Assembly: GCA_038209965.1 (NCBI GenBank)
Contig: JBBQXF010000093.1
Span: 1 to 19,445 of the forward strand
Direction of reading: 5' to 3'
DNA length: 19,445 bases
Source: JALONO01 sp038209965
Lineage (GTDB): Bacteria > Bacteroidota > Bacteroidia > Cytophagales > Thermoflexibacteraceae
In this document: in pieces, positions 8,410-15,785 of the stretch
Layout: each line of letters opens with the position of its first letter
Numbering within the stretch: position 1 is the first letter of the stretch
The notes under the pieces: generated by a model
Seen by the model: only the letters and a program-made list of their open reading frames with translations
Databases searched by the model: none
What the model was told of the DNA's origin: nothing
Position numbers and translations under genes: made by a program

Positions 8410-10404
8410 ATGAAAAGGCTGTTCACTTTTCTTTTTCTGACGGCGGCAAGTTTGGCCGCGTTGTTCTACTTTACCTTGCCGCAATCGGGCTATTTTCGCC
8501 CCATTCAGGCAGTGCCCAAAGATGCCATTTACATCGTGGAGACCGACGAGCCGCTCCAGACTTGGCAAACCGTCAATCAGAGCCAAGTATGGCAATACAT
8601 GCGGCGGCAGCCCTATTTTGCCGAACTTACCGGCAATGCCGAAAGTCTGAACGCCTTGATTAAGAAAAACCAGCAACTGTTTGATCTGCTTGGCTCGCGG
8701 ACGGTATTGGCTTCGGCCCACATGGTGAAGTTGAACGACTATGACTTTCTTTTTGTGGTCGATCTGGGCCAAGGTGGACAGCTGCGCTTTTTGGAAAGCA
8801 TCTTGACCCAGATCCCGCTGGGCCAATATTCTATTTCGCGTTCGGAATATAAGACCTACCAAATCAACCAGTTGTATGATAAAAAAACGAGTGAAACCAT
8901 TTATTGGGCCATTGTCGAAAACCTGTTGCTTTGTTCCTATCAGCGCAGCTTGATCGATGCGGCCATTGACCAAAAAGACCGCCCATTCATTGCCGACGAT
9001 CCCTATTTCAGAGAGGTGAGCAGCCAAGTGAGCAATAGTGGGCTGTTCAAATTGTTCGTTCAGTATCAGCAGGCCGACGACTATGCCAAGGCTTATATGC
9101 CCCAACCCAACGCTTTTGTGCAGATGCTGGCCACCGATCTGGCTTACAGTGGATTGGCGTTTGAGATCAACGATGAAGACCTCCTGCTCATGTACGGGCA
9201 AACCAGCGTGAACGATTCGACCGAATCCTATTTTAAATCAGCCTTGCTGGCGGGGCGGGGCAGCTTAACGGTGCAGAAGGTATTGCCGCAGCGCACGGCC
9301 TATTATATGAGCTTGGCTTTCAGTGACTTTCCTACCTTTTTTAGTAATGCCGAAAAAATTTATAGTAAAGACGCAGCAAGTTGGGCCAGCTACCAAAAGA
9401 ACCTCAAGCAAATCGAAAAGTTGCTAAACATCAACATCAAAGAAAATTTTGTAAGTTGGATCGGCGAAGAGGTGACGCTGGTCCAATCTCAGCCACTGGG
9501 GCTGGCCCGCGACGACGAAATGGCCGTGGTGTTCAAAGTGAGGGATTTGGACAAGGCCAAAAAGAACCTGAACTTCATCAGCGAACAGATCCGGCGAAAA
9601 ACACCTGCCAAATTTGTGGAGATCGACTACAAGGGTTACACCATCAACTATTTGTCCATCAATGGGTTCTTTCGCATTTTGCTTGGCAAGTTGTTTGCCA
9701 AGCTGGACAAACCCTACTTTACTGTCATCGATGATTATGTGGTGTTCAGTAACCATCCCCAAACGCTCAAAGGTTTTATCGATGACTACATGGCTGGGAT
9801 GACTTTGGGTGAACTGCCGGCTTTCCGCACCTTTTTCCGACAGTTCAACTCCTCCTCCAATATTTTCATGTACGTGCAAACGCCAATAATGCAAAATACG
9901 CTGCGGGGCTTAGTGGGCCCTACCACTTGGGCCGAGATACAGCAAAACCGCAAGTACATCGTCTGCTTCTCCCAAATCGGTTTTCAATTCAACGGCAGGG
10001 ACAATGTTTTTGACACCAAGATGGCCTGCCAGTTTGATAGTATGGCCGCTGGCTCGGCGCCGGTGGTCGTGCGCCCAGCGTTTGTGGAGCTCGACACAGT
10101 AGACCTGGCCGCTGATCCCGAGGATGAAGCACCGGCCGACGTAGCCATTGATGATCTGTTGGCCGAGAAGAAAGAAGAGTTTTACCCCAATGGCAAGAAA
10201 AAGCTCGAAGTCAGCGTGCGCGATGGATTTCGGCACGGCCGGTACATTGAGTACCATCCCAATGGCCGGGTGAAAGCACGGGGCAACTACCGCAATGACA
10301 AGCAAGATGGAGTTTGGCGATTTTTTGACCAAGATGGCAAGTTGATCCGTAAGCGCAAGTACCGCAGCGGGATCGAAGTGGCCGAAGAGGGTGGACTCTT
10401 TTGA
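8410..10404 (+). CDS. Membrane-anchored DUF3352-like protein with C-terminal MORN_2 repeats
   Basis: Function unknown. I start at the ATG at 8410 (664 residues) rather than the TTG at 8374, because the ATG is followed directly by a signal peptide or anchor: basic MKRLF, then a hydrophobic stretch to about residue 22. The body up to about 560 resembles DUF3352, opening with VPKDAIYIVETDEPLQTW (35-52) and alternating beta-strand-like segments. An acidic, Ala/Asp-rich linker (about 555-585) leads to three MORN_2/YwqK-like repeats at about 587-657: EFYPNGKKKLE, EYHPNGRVKARG and FFDQDGKLIRKR. MORN_2 repeats occur in many Bacteroidota envelope proteins; their partner here is unknown. The protein probably faces the periplasm. 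The domain call is by pattern only. Confidence 0.8.
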   Translation: MKRLFTFLFLTAASLAALFYFTLPQSGYFRPIQAVPKDAIYIVETDEPLQTWQTVNQSQVWQYMRRQPYFAELTGNAESLNALIKKNQQLFDLLGSRTVLASAHMVKLNDYDFLFVVDLGQGGQLRFLESILTQIPLGQYSISRSEYKTYQINQLYDKKTSETIYWAIVENLLLCSYQRSLIDAAIDQKDRPFIADDPYFREVSSQVSNSGLFKLFVQYQQADDYAKAYMPQPNAFVQMLATDLAYSGLAFEINDEDLLLMYGQTSVNDSTESYFKSALLAGRGSLTVQKVLPQRTAYYMSLAFSDFPTFFSNAEKIYSKDAASWASYQKNLKQIEKLLNINIKENFVSWIGEEVTLVQSQPLGLARDDEMAVVFKVRDLDKAKKNLNFISEQIRRKTPAKFVEIDYKGYTINYLSINGFFRILLGKLFAKLDKPYFTVIDDYVVFSNHPQTLKGFIDDYMAGMTLGELPAFRTFFRQFNSSSNIFMYVQTPIMQNTLRGLVGPTTWAEIQQNRKYIVCFSQIGFQFNGRDNVFDTKMACQFDSMAAGSAPVVVRPAFVELDTVDLAADPEDEAPADVAIDDLLAEKKEEFYPNGKKKLEVSVRDGFRHGRYIEYHPNGRVKARGNYRNDKQDGVWRFFDQDGKLIRKRKYRSGIEVAEEGGLF

Positions 10405-10446
10405 GATCCGCAACGCAAGTGCTCACAATCTTTTGACACGGTTAAA

Positions 10447-10477
10447 TTTGTTAAATCGGCATTGATCCCTAAATTTG
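10447..10477 (+). promoter_or_regulatory. Consensus Bacteroidota promoter for the CYTH gene
   Basis: TTTG (10447-10450), 19 nt spacer, then TAAATTTG (10470-10477): an exact match to the TTTG-N19-TAnnTTTG consensus. Transcription would start near 10484, about 38 nt before the ATG. A second TAAATTTG at 10443-10450 overlaps the -33 element but has no partner of its own. Confidence 0.65.
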
Positions 10478-10521
10478 CATTGGAACCAAGTTAAACAACA
10501 ACCCTAATCGACAACTACACC

Positions 10522-10995
10522 ATGCCCGTTGAAATAGAAAGGAAATTTTTGGTCAAGAACCTTAGTTGGAAAAAGAACGCGGACAGCAGTCTTTATATCC
10601 AGGGCTATTTGTGCAATGAACGCGAGAAGAACGTGCGCGTGCGCGTTGCTGGCGAAAAAGCATTTATTACCGTAAAAGGTGGGGCCCAGTATATATCGCG
10701 GGCCGAATTTGAGTATCCAGTGCCCGTTGAAGATGCGCTTTACATGTTGCACCATCTATGCGAAGCACCTCTGATCGAGAAAACCCGCCATTTTGTCAAG
10801 TACGAGGGTTTGTTATGGGAAGTAGATGAGTTTGCGGGCGAGAACCTGGGCTTGATCATTGCCGAAGTGGAGCTGCAAACCGAAGACCAAGAAGTCCCCA
10901 TGCCCGATTGGGTGGGCAGCGAAGTGACCGGCAATGAGCGCTACTACAACGCCAACCTGATCCGCAATCCGTATAAAATGTGGAAAAATACCTAG
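10522..10995 (+). CDS. CYTH-domain triphosphate tunnel metalloenzyme
   Basis: A member of the triphosphate tunnel family, which cleaves inorganic triphosphate or related compounds with a divalent metal. The 157 residues carry the signature ExExK as EIERK (4-8). They also have the charged tunnel residues expected of short bacterial members: R39 and R41 in NVRVRV, K52 in TVKG, R60/E62/E64, K87/R89, WEVDEF (99-104) and AEVELQ (114-119). The length matches the short bacterial type described as tripolyphosphatase, so adenylate cyclase activity is less likely. It is cytoplasmic, with no signal peptide. The gene has its own consensus promoter, and its stop lies 10 nt from that of the convergent enoyl-CoA isomerase gene. 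Confidence 0.93.
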   Translation: MPVEIERKFLVKNLSWKKNADSSLYIQGYLCNEREKNVRVRVAGEKAFITVKGGAQYISRAEFEYPVPVEDALYMLHHLCEAPLIEKTRHFVKYEGLLWEVDEFAGENLGLIIAEVELQTEDQEVPMPDWVGSEVTGNERYYNANLIRNPYKMWKNT

Positions 10996-11017
10996 GGCAC
11001 ATTGGTCAGTGGCCCTT
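10994..11017. terminator. Possible bidirectional terminator between CYTH and isomerase genes
   Basis: AGGGC and GCCCT pair, with one or two further pairs across a bulge, spanning the gap between the two convergent stop codons. On the minus strand it is followed by AGGTATTTTT. Short stem, so modest confidence. Confidence 0.35.
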
Positions 11018-11794
11018 GAAATTTGGTTTGCGTTTTTCCAGAAAGGCCGTCACGCCTTCTTGGGCATCGGCCGAGCGGAAATTTTTCATCTGGTTGACGG
11101 CTTCCGCTTCCAGGGTATCGGCCAAGCTGCCCGCCATTCCCACCCGCAGGTTGGCTTTGGTCTGTTGAGTGGCAATGAACGGCCCATTTGCCAGTCGTTC
11201 CGCCATTTTTTGAACCGTGGCATCCAATGCCTCATTGGCCACAACATGGTTGACGAAGCCAATCTGGTGCCCTTCTTCAGCTGCGATCATGGCCCCGGTG
11301 ACCATCAGTTCAAAGGCTTTTTGGTAGCCGACCAACCGGGGCATAAAGTAGCCGCCTCCGCCGTCGGACGAAAGCCCGATTTTGACAAAAATTTGACTAA
11401 ATTTAGCTGATTCGTCGGCAAAAATCATGTCACAGGCCAAGGCGATATTAAACGCAATGCCCACGCACACGCCCCGCACTTTGGCAATGATGGGTAGGTC
11501 GGTCTGGCGCATGGCCATCACCACAGGGTTGGCTTTCTCCCGCAGGTACTGGGTCACGTCATTGGTCTGGGGATTGGTGTCGGTGGTGGACAGATCGGCC
11601 CCCGCACTGAAATCACTGCCCGCTCCGGTGAGCAGGATCACGCGGGTGCCGTCGTGCCGGCTCTCAGCCAGGGCGGCGGCCAGCCCATCGAGCATCTCCG
11701 GGGTAATGGGGTTCTTTTTGGCAGCCAAATTGAAGGTGATGGTTTTGACCCCCCGCTGGCTGCTTACCACTAAATGTTGTGCTTGATCGGGCAT
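11006..11794 (-). CDS. Enoyl-CoA hydratase/isomerase family protein, PaaG-like isomerase
   Basis: A crotonase-fold enzyme acting on acyl-CoA in the cytoplasm; 262 residues, normal length. The first oxyanion-hole segment is FSAGADL (62-68) and the second is VRGVCVGIAFNIALACDMIFA (106-126). Neither catalytic glutamate of true hydratases (rat E144 and E164) is present: those positions are N116 and F136. Instead D144 in KIGLSSDGG (138-146) matches the Asp of PaaG-type isomerases. I therefore predict a double-bond or epoxide isomerase, such as 2-(1,2-epoxy-1,2-dihydrophenyl)acetyl-CoA isomerase or a delta3-delta2-enoyl-CoA isomerase, not a hydratase. No other phenylacetate or beta-oxidation gene is in the window. 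The start is the ATG at 11794; the gene is divergent from the thioredoxin gene, 88 bp between starts. Confidence 0.9.
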   Translation of the reverse strand: MPDQAQHLVVSSQRGVKTITFNLAAKKNPITPEMLDGLAAALAESRHDGTRVILLTGAGSDFSAGADLSTTDTNPQTNDVTQYLREKANPVVMAMRQTDLPIIAKVRGVCVGIAFNIALACDMIFADESAKFSQIFVKIGLSSDGGGGYFMPRLVGYQKAFELMVTGAMIAAEEGHQIGFVNHVVANEALDATVQKMAERLANGPFIATQQTKANLRVGMAGSLADTLEAEAVNQMKNFRSADAQEGVTAFLEKRKPNFKGH

Positions 11795-11882
11795 GGTTCC
11801 AAAATTGGTGTGGAATGTGCGTAATTGATTTATGTAGGCAATGCCTTAATGTTAATCATAACTTACCAAACCACCAACTTGT

Positions 11883-12320
11883 ATGCGACTGTTTTGCATT
11901 TTGCTCCTTCTGATCCTGTCTGGTTTTGGGCTGCGTGCCCAGTCGCCCGCCCCGTCGGGGTTTGCCCAGGGCACTTTGGGCCAGTTGGCAGCCCAAGCAG
12001 CCCAAGAAAAAAAGCCATACCTTGTCTTTGTCTCCACCGACTGGTGCAGCTATTGCAAGTTGATGAAGCGCGAAACTTTCCCCGATCCAGCGGTGCGCGA
12101 ATTTTTGGCCCAAAACTTTTTGATCCAGCAGATCGATGCCGAAAAAGGGGAGGGCGAAGCATTTGCGGCCCAGCACAAAATCCGGGATTATCCGTTCATC
12201 CTCTTTTTTGGGCCTGATGGCAAGCCGCTGGGCAGAATCAGGGGTTTTCAAGAAGCAGAATACTTTATGATCAACCTGCAGCCGATCTACAAAAAATTTT
12301 TAAAAAGATACCCGCTTTGA
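11883..12320 (+). CDS. Exported thioredoxin-like protein with CSYC active site
   Basis: A 145-residue protein with a signal peptide (MRLFCILLLLILSGFGLRA, cut near 19-20) followed by one thioredoxin fold. The active site is WCSYCK with C55 and C58, after the strand PYLVFVSTD (45-53). The cis-proline is in DYPF (P104), and GKPLGRIRGF is the last strand region. It resembles the Thioredoxin_7/DUF255-like group, expected to reduce or exchange disulfides in the periplasm. A leader Cys (C5) is not in a lipobox. The two-residue S-Y between the cysteines differs from GP in thioredoxin and PH in DsbA, so direction of reaction cannot be called. The start is the ATG at 11883. Confidence 0.9.
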   Translation: MRLFCILLLLILSGFGLRAQSPAPSGFAQGTLGQLAAQAAQEKKPYLVFVSTDWCSYCKLMKRETFPDPAVREFLAQNFLIQQIDAEKGEGEAFAAQHKIRDYPFILFFGPDGKPLGRIRGFQEAEYFMINLQPIYKKFLKRYPL

Positions 12321-12448
12321 TCAATCGGGCGGTTAAGTGTAGGTTCATAAGATGGTTAGGCAAAACCGACCTTGATTTTGGGAACAGAAAAACCTAGCCT
12401 GCTGAAAAAGTAATGGATCGGAGGGGTGGTGTTAAACGCGGCTTTACG

Positions 12449-13729
12449 CTATTCTTTGGGCAAATAAACCGTAAAAACGGTGCTTTGGTCTGGCTGACTT
12501 GCCACTTCTATCTTACCATTGAGTGTTTCCACCTGTGTCTTGACCAAGTAAAGCCCCAGCCCTTTCCCCTCGATGTGCAGGTGCGGCCGCTTGTAAAGGC
12601 CAAAAAACTGGTCTGGGGCAAATTTGGTCAAATCAATTCCCAAGCCATTGTCCGCGACCGAAATAACCACGAATGCTTCATCGGTTGTGGCGGTCACTCG
12701 GATTCGGGGGGCACGATCGGGCGAGCGGTATTTAAGCGCATTGCCGATCAGGTTGAACAGGATGCTGTGCAAATAGGCCCTAATGGTACAGATGACCTCG
12801 GTATTGCCAAGTTCAAAGCTTATTCTGGCCTGATATTGCTCGATTTCCACTTGTAGGGAATCAAGGACGGCCCCAATGATGTGCTTCAATTGGATGATTT
12901 CTTTCGCTTTGTCCCAATTTTTTTGGACAGCAAGGATGGCCGACAGATCAGTAATGACCATGTTTAGATTGTCGGCTGATTTGTCAAGGTGTTGGAGCAC
13001 CTTTTCGTTAAACAGATTACCGGGTTCCTGGCGGTCGAAGATCGACAACAAGCCCAAGATTTGGGCCAATGGTGATCGCAAGTTGTGTGAGATAATGTAA
13101 GAGAATTGTTCTAGGTTCTGATTTTGGGCCGATAGCTCCTCGATGATTTTGCTCAGTTCTTCGGTACGGATCGCGACCGTATGCTCCAACCCGTCGTTGA
13201 TGGCCTCGATCTCTTCCTTTTGCTGGAGGAGCTCTTCATTTTGACTTGCTACTTCACGTTGCTGAAATTCCAGTTCACGATTTTTCTCAGCCAATTGCAG
13301 ATCCATTTGTTGTTGATAAAGCTGCATCATCAACAGCGATTCAGTCGTATTGTCATGCAAAGCAAAATCATTGAGGGTGATTTTGGCCCGGATCAATTCA
13401 CTTACTTTTTTTACAGCCGGTGATCCTAGGAAGAAGAAACCCTCAGTGGGCAAATAAACGATTTGGCCTTTGAGTTCGATGGTCATCGCCTCGATCTTAA
13501 ACAAAAACACTTGTTTGAGATTGCCTTTCAATGTTTCAGCACTGAGGGCCGCGATCGGTGGCCACAATAGCCTAAAATGCTGGTTCAGAGGATCACCAAG
13601 CGTCAAGTCAGGGCATATTTTGCGCAGGGATGACCCTATCCCAACCAAACAAAGTGTTTCATCAAAGCCAAAATAGAAGGGAAAAACCAGATCTAGAAAG
13701 GCCGCTGAGGCAAATAAGGGTTCCTTCAT
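12449..13729 (-). CDS. HNOBA-domain sensor histidine kinase, partner of H-NOX
   Basis: A soluble 426-residue kinase. Residues about 12-135 match HNOBA (Pfam PF07701), the PAS-like domain that follows the heme domain in animal soluble guanylate cyclase. Landmarks are FPFYFGFDE (16-24), GSSLRKICP (32-40), LKGQIVYLP (86-94), FFFLGSPAV (98-106) and LNDFALHDNT (119-128). A long coiled coil (about 137-205) resembles the cyclase signalling helix. The kinase core has phospho-acceptor H215 in SHNLRSP, N330 in NLIGNALKY, DNGLGID (360-366) and GKGLGLYLVK (388-397). There is no transmembrane helix and no receiver. It starts 9 nt after the H-NOX stop, so the two are co-transcribed. By homology with known H-NOX/kinase pairs, NO-bound H-NOX should alter its autophosphorylation. 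No response regulator gene is nearby. Confidence 0.9.
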   Translation of the reverse strand: MKEPLFASAAFLDLVFPFYFGFDETLCLVGIGSSLRKICPDLTLGDPLNQHFRLLWPPIAALSAETLKGNLKQVFLFKIEAMTIELKGQIVYLPTEGFFFLGSPAVKKVSELIRAKITLNDFALHDNTTESLLMMQLYQQQMDLQLAEKNRELEFQQREVASQNEELLQQKEEIEAINDGLEHTVAIRTEELSKIIEELSAQNQNLEQFSYIISHNLRSPLAQILGLLSIFDRQEPGNLFNEKVLQHLDKSADNLNMVITDLSAILAVQKNWDKAKEIIQLKHIIGAVLDSLQVEIEQYQARISFELGNTEVICTIRAYLHSILFNLIGNALKYRSPDRAPRIRVTATTDEAFVVISVADNGLGIDLTKFAPDQFFGLYKRPHLHIEGKGLGLYLVKTQVETLNGKIEVASQPDQSTVFTVYLPKE

Positions 13730-13738
13730 GTGGATAAA

Positions 13739-14281
13739 TTACCAATTAACCAAAAAACTATCATTATTACTACCTTTTTCTTTACTAGTTAACTGGTTTA
13801 CTTGGCATGGGGTGGCAAAACGCTTGCCCAAGCCCTTTACCAAGCCAATGACCATTGGGGCCAGTCCAAGCCTGTGACTGTGATAGTGCAATACTAGGGA
13901 AGTTGGGCCAATATCGGTGCAGGAAAACATTGGGGTGGCCAAATTGGGCATGATGTTGCCCACCACATTGTGCAACATATCGAGGTTTTGCAAGAAAATC
14001 GGCAGCGTGTCCCCGGCCATGGCCAACATATCACCGTAACCTTTTTCAGCCGTAAACAGCACCCAATATTCCCCAAATGCCTCCAAAATTTGCTCCGGTG
14101 CGAGGTTCAATACTTCGCCGCCGGCCTTGACCAGATCATAGGTGACATGATCGGGATAGCTGTGCATATTGACAAAAAAAGGCACATCGATCCCGGCTTT
14201 TTGTTTTATTGTTTGCCACACAGTCGCGCTGTGCTGCGACAAGACCATTTGATCGATGGCCTGATTGACTAATCCGTACAT
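13739..14281 (-). CDS. hnoX: H-NOX heme nitric-oxide sensor protein
   Basis: A 180-residue stand-alone heme domain (HNOB, Pfam PF07700) that binds NO through ferrous heme. It starts with the family's MYGLVNQAI and has LEAFGEYW (66-73). The proximal heme ligand is H104 in LDMLH. The kink proline is probably P117 in ATPMF. The heme-propionate motif YxSxR appears as YHSHR (133-137). The residue that lines up with the distal tyrosine Y140 of the oxygen-binding Thermoanaerobacter protein is P142, so this should be an NO sensor that excludes oxygen. The following segment, LAPMVIGLVKGLGKRF, is typical. The C-terminal 20 residues are polar and likely disordered. It is first in an operon with the HNOBA kinase and has a good promoter. 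Confidence 0.95.
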   Translation of the reverse strand: MYGLVNQAIDQMVLSQHSATVWQTIKQKAGIDVPFFVNMHSYPDHVTYDLVKAGGEVLNLAPEQILEAFGEYWVLFTAEKGYGDMLAMAGDTLPIFLQNLDMLHNVVGNIMPNLATPMFSCTDIGPTSLVLHYHSHRLGLAPMVIGLVKGLGKRFATPCQVNQLTSKEKGSNNDSFLVNW

Positions 14282-14327
14282 AGTAAGGAGGGTTCAAGTA
14301 ATACGTTCTACAGTAAGGAATTACTTG
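14282..14327 (-). promoter_or_regulatory. Cluster of TTACT/AGTAA half-sites before H-NOX
   Basis: Just upstream of the H-NOX ATG, CAAGTAAT and ATTACTTG form a perfect inverted repeat (14327-14320 and 14302-14295 on the minus strand) with a 17-nt spacer. TCCTTACT occurs twice exactly 30 bp apart (14319-14312 and 14289-14282), i.e. on the same helix face. AGTAATTCCTTACT is a tighter palindrome within it. These lie downstream of the predicted transcript start, where a repressor or RNA structure could act. Confidence 0.45.
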
Positions 14328-14352
14328 GTCTTGCCCCATCGCGGGCTAAACG

Positions 14353-14383
14353 CAAAATTATTTTGTTTGAGGGCCCGACCCAA
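14353..14383 (-). promoter_or_regulatory. Promoter of the H-NOX/HNOBA-kinase operon
   Basis: On the minus strand TTG (14383-14381), 20-nt spacer, then TAATTTTG (14360-14353), an exact TAnnTTTG. Transcription would start near 14346, leaving about 65 nt of leader that contains the repeated half-sites. Confidence 0.6.
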
Positions 14384-14443
14384 TATCACTGACTGGGCAA
14401 AGCACATTTATATTGAGGGCGATACAAACCCTGCGCCAAAATA

Positions 14444-14463
14444 CACCGCCAAGTTGGGCGGTG
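14444..14463. terminator. GC-rich hairpin between sugar isomerase and H-NOX operon
   Basis: CACCGCC and GGCGGTG pair perfectly (7 bp) around a 6-nt loop, about 138 nt past the isomerase stop. On the minus strand TATTTTGG follows. It probably separates the isomerase transcript from the H-NOX operon. The rest of the 14282-14600 gap, apart from the promoter and half-sites listed, shows nothing further. Confidence 0.4.
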
Positions 14464-14600
14464 GACTGCGTTGTTTTTTGTTTGCGCTACCTCATTCCCC
14501 CATTTGGCATCTTTGTCTGATACCGTCGTTTTTTTGGAAAAAACTTTTGGCTCGGCCCAGTGCTGTCTCAATTGGTATCACGCTTTTGGCTGATCAAGGC

Positions 14601-15452
14601 CTAATACTTCATGGTTTTCAAGTAGTCAAAGCTCATCTTGATGCTTTCGAGTGGTTCGCGCTTGCATACGTCCTGCTCGACAAAAAAATGTTTCATGCCC
14701 GCCAATTGGGCTTGCTGGAATATTTTTTTGAAATCAATACTGCCTTGCCCCACTTCGGTAAACTCCTTTTTTTCGCTTTTTTCCATGTCCTTGACGTGCC
14801 AGAGGCCAAAGCGATTGGGATATTTCTGGAAATAGGCCAGTGGGTCCACGCCAGCTTTTACAACCCAAAACAGATCCATCTCGAGGGTGAGCAGGTCGGC
14901 GGGCACATTTTGGAGCAGGTAGTCAAATAGCATCTGACCTTCTACCTTCTCAAATTCAAAGTCATGGTTGTGATAGCCCAACTGGATGCCCGATTGCTTA
15001 CTGGTTTCGCCAGCTTTGTTGAAAAGATCGGCCAGTTTTTTGAAATCGTCCAAATTCTTGCGCTCTTGGGCCCCAGTGTAGGCGCACACCACGTATTTCT
15101 GGCCAATGGCGGCACAGGCATCCAGCATTTGCGGCAACTTGTCGCCCAATCCCGCCGTGCCCGTGTGCCCACTGATGGCTTTCAATCCGTTGTCGGCCAG
15201 CAGTTTATTGAATTCGGCCGGGGTTTTGCCATAAAATTTGCCTTCATTGTAGCCGGCCAATTCCACTTCTTTGTAACCGATCTGGGCTACCTTGGCCAAT
15301 GTGCCCACGGGATCTTTGCTCATGGCATTGCGGACGGTGTAGAGTTGCACGCCTTGTTTCTTGACTTTGGCAGCCCTCAAAGTATCGGGCAAAAAAGCCA
15401 ACGCGGCGGCACTCAAAACACTTTTCTTCAAAAAACTTCTGCGGTTTTCCAT
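14601..15452 (-). CDS. Exported sugar phosphate isomerase/epimerase-like TIM-barrel protein
   Basis: A xylose-isomerase-like barrel (AP_endonuc_2 family), 283 residues from the ATG at 15452; a TTG two codons earlier is less likely. The N-terminus NRRSFLKK (3-10) followed by a hydrophobic Ala-rich stretch and LRA looks like a Tat signal, so the protein is probably exported. Barrel landmarks: GVQLYTVR (34-41), VELAGY (63-68), GYHNHDFEFE (159-168), LEMDLFW (190-196), LWHVKDM (217-223) and FFVEQD (256-261). Candidate metal ligands are E64, H161/H163, E191/D193, H219 and E259. Such proteins usually isomerise or epimerise sugars, often next to Gfo/Idh/MocA oxidoreductases; here it is alone, so the substrate is open. 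Confidence 0.9.
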   Translation of the reverse strand: MENRRSFLKKSVLSAAALAFLPDTLRAAKVKKQGVQLYTVRNAMSKDPVGTLAKVAQIGYKEVELAGYNEGKFYGKTPAEFNKLLADNGLKAISGHTGTAGLGDKLPQMLDACAAIGQKYVVCAYTGAQERKNLDDFKKLADLFNKAGETSKQSGIQLGYHNHDFEFEKVEGQMLFDYLLQNVPADLLTLEMDLFWVVKAGVDPLAYFQKYPNRFGLWHVKDMEKSEKKEFTEVGQGSIDFKKIFQQAQLAGMKHFFVEQDVCKREPLESIKMSFDYLKTMKY

Positions 15453-15705
15453 TTTCAACTACTTAGGTAAAGGAAGGGATTGATAAATTGATGGTTTCAA
15501 GATCCTATTGACAATATTTCGGTTCTGCTTCGCCAAGGTAAGAAAAAGACCCGAGATTGCATTGGCTATCCCTAGGTTTAGCGAAATTAAGGATTTGCGG
15601 AGGTAATGATAAGGCAGGGTAAACTGGATCAGATGGAAACATTGATTTGCCTTTATTACAAAAAACCACTTGATCATTTGCCATTTGATTTCGTCAAATC
15701 CACCA
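15453..15705. other. Gap between the sugar isomerase start and the rtcB terminator
   Basis: No gene is supported. A 72-codon minus-strand frame fills part of it and ends 6 nt before the isomerase ATG, but it has no recognisable motif. No exact promoter box for the isomerase was found. ATTTGA and TCAAAT (15683-15699) form a minor 6-bp stem. Confidence 0.5.
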
Positions 15706-15748
15706 ACCGAAAGGCCTAGCTTGTCGTGTGCAAGCTGGGCCTTTCGGT
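15706..15748 (-). terminator. Strong 18-bp hairpin after rtcB
   Basis: The arms 15706-15723 and 15731-15748 are complementary at 17 of 18 positions, with a 7-nt loop. It lies 38 nt beyond the rtcB stop, so it most likely ends that transcript. There is no T-run on either side, which leaves open an RNA-stabilising rather than classical intrinsic role. Confidence 0.65.
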
Positions 15749-15785
15749 CATGTTTGTAATGGTTAAGCTAGACCAATGAACCAAC

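Noticed and set aside
11836..11846. Palindrome AGGCAATGCCT between the isomerase and thioredoxin genes.
   Set aside because: Arms of only 5 nt, single occurrence; no support as an operator.
15459..15677. A 72-codon minus-strand ORF ending 6 nt before the sugar isomerase ATG.
   Set aside because: No signal peptide, motif or family resemblance, AT-rich intergenic-like composition; most likely chance.
6200..15695. A shared word of about 16 nt (TTTGCCATTTGATTTC) in cas6 and upstream of the rtcB hairpin.
   Set aside because: One copy is inside coding sequence and the word is AT-rich; no further similarity around it.
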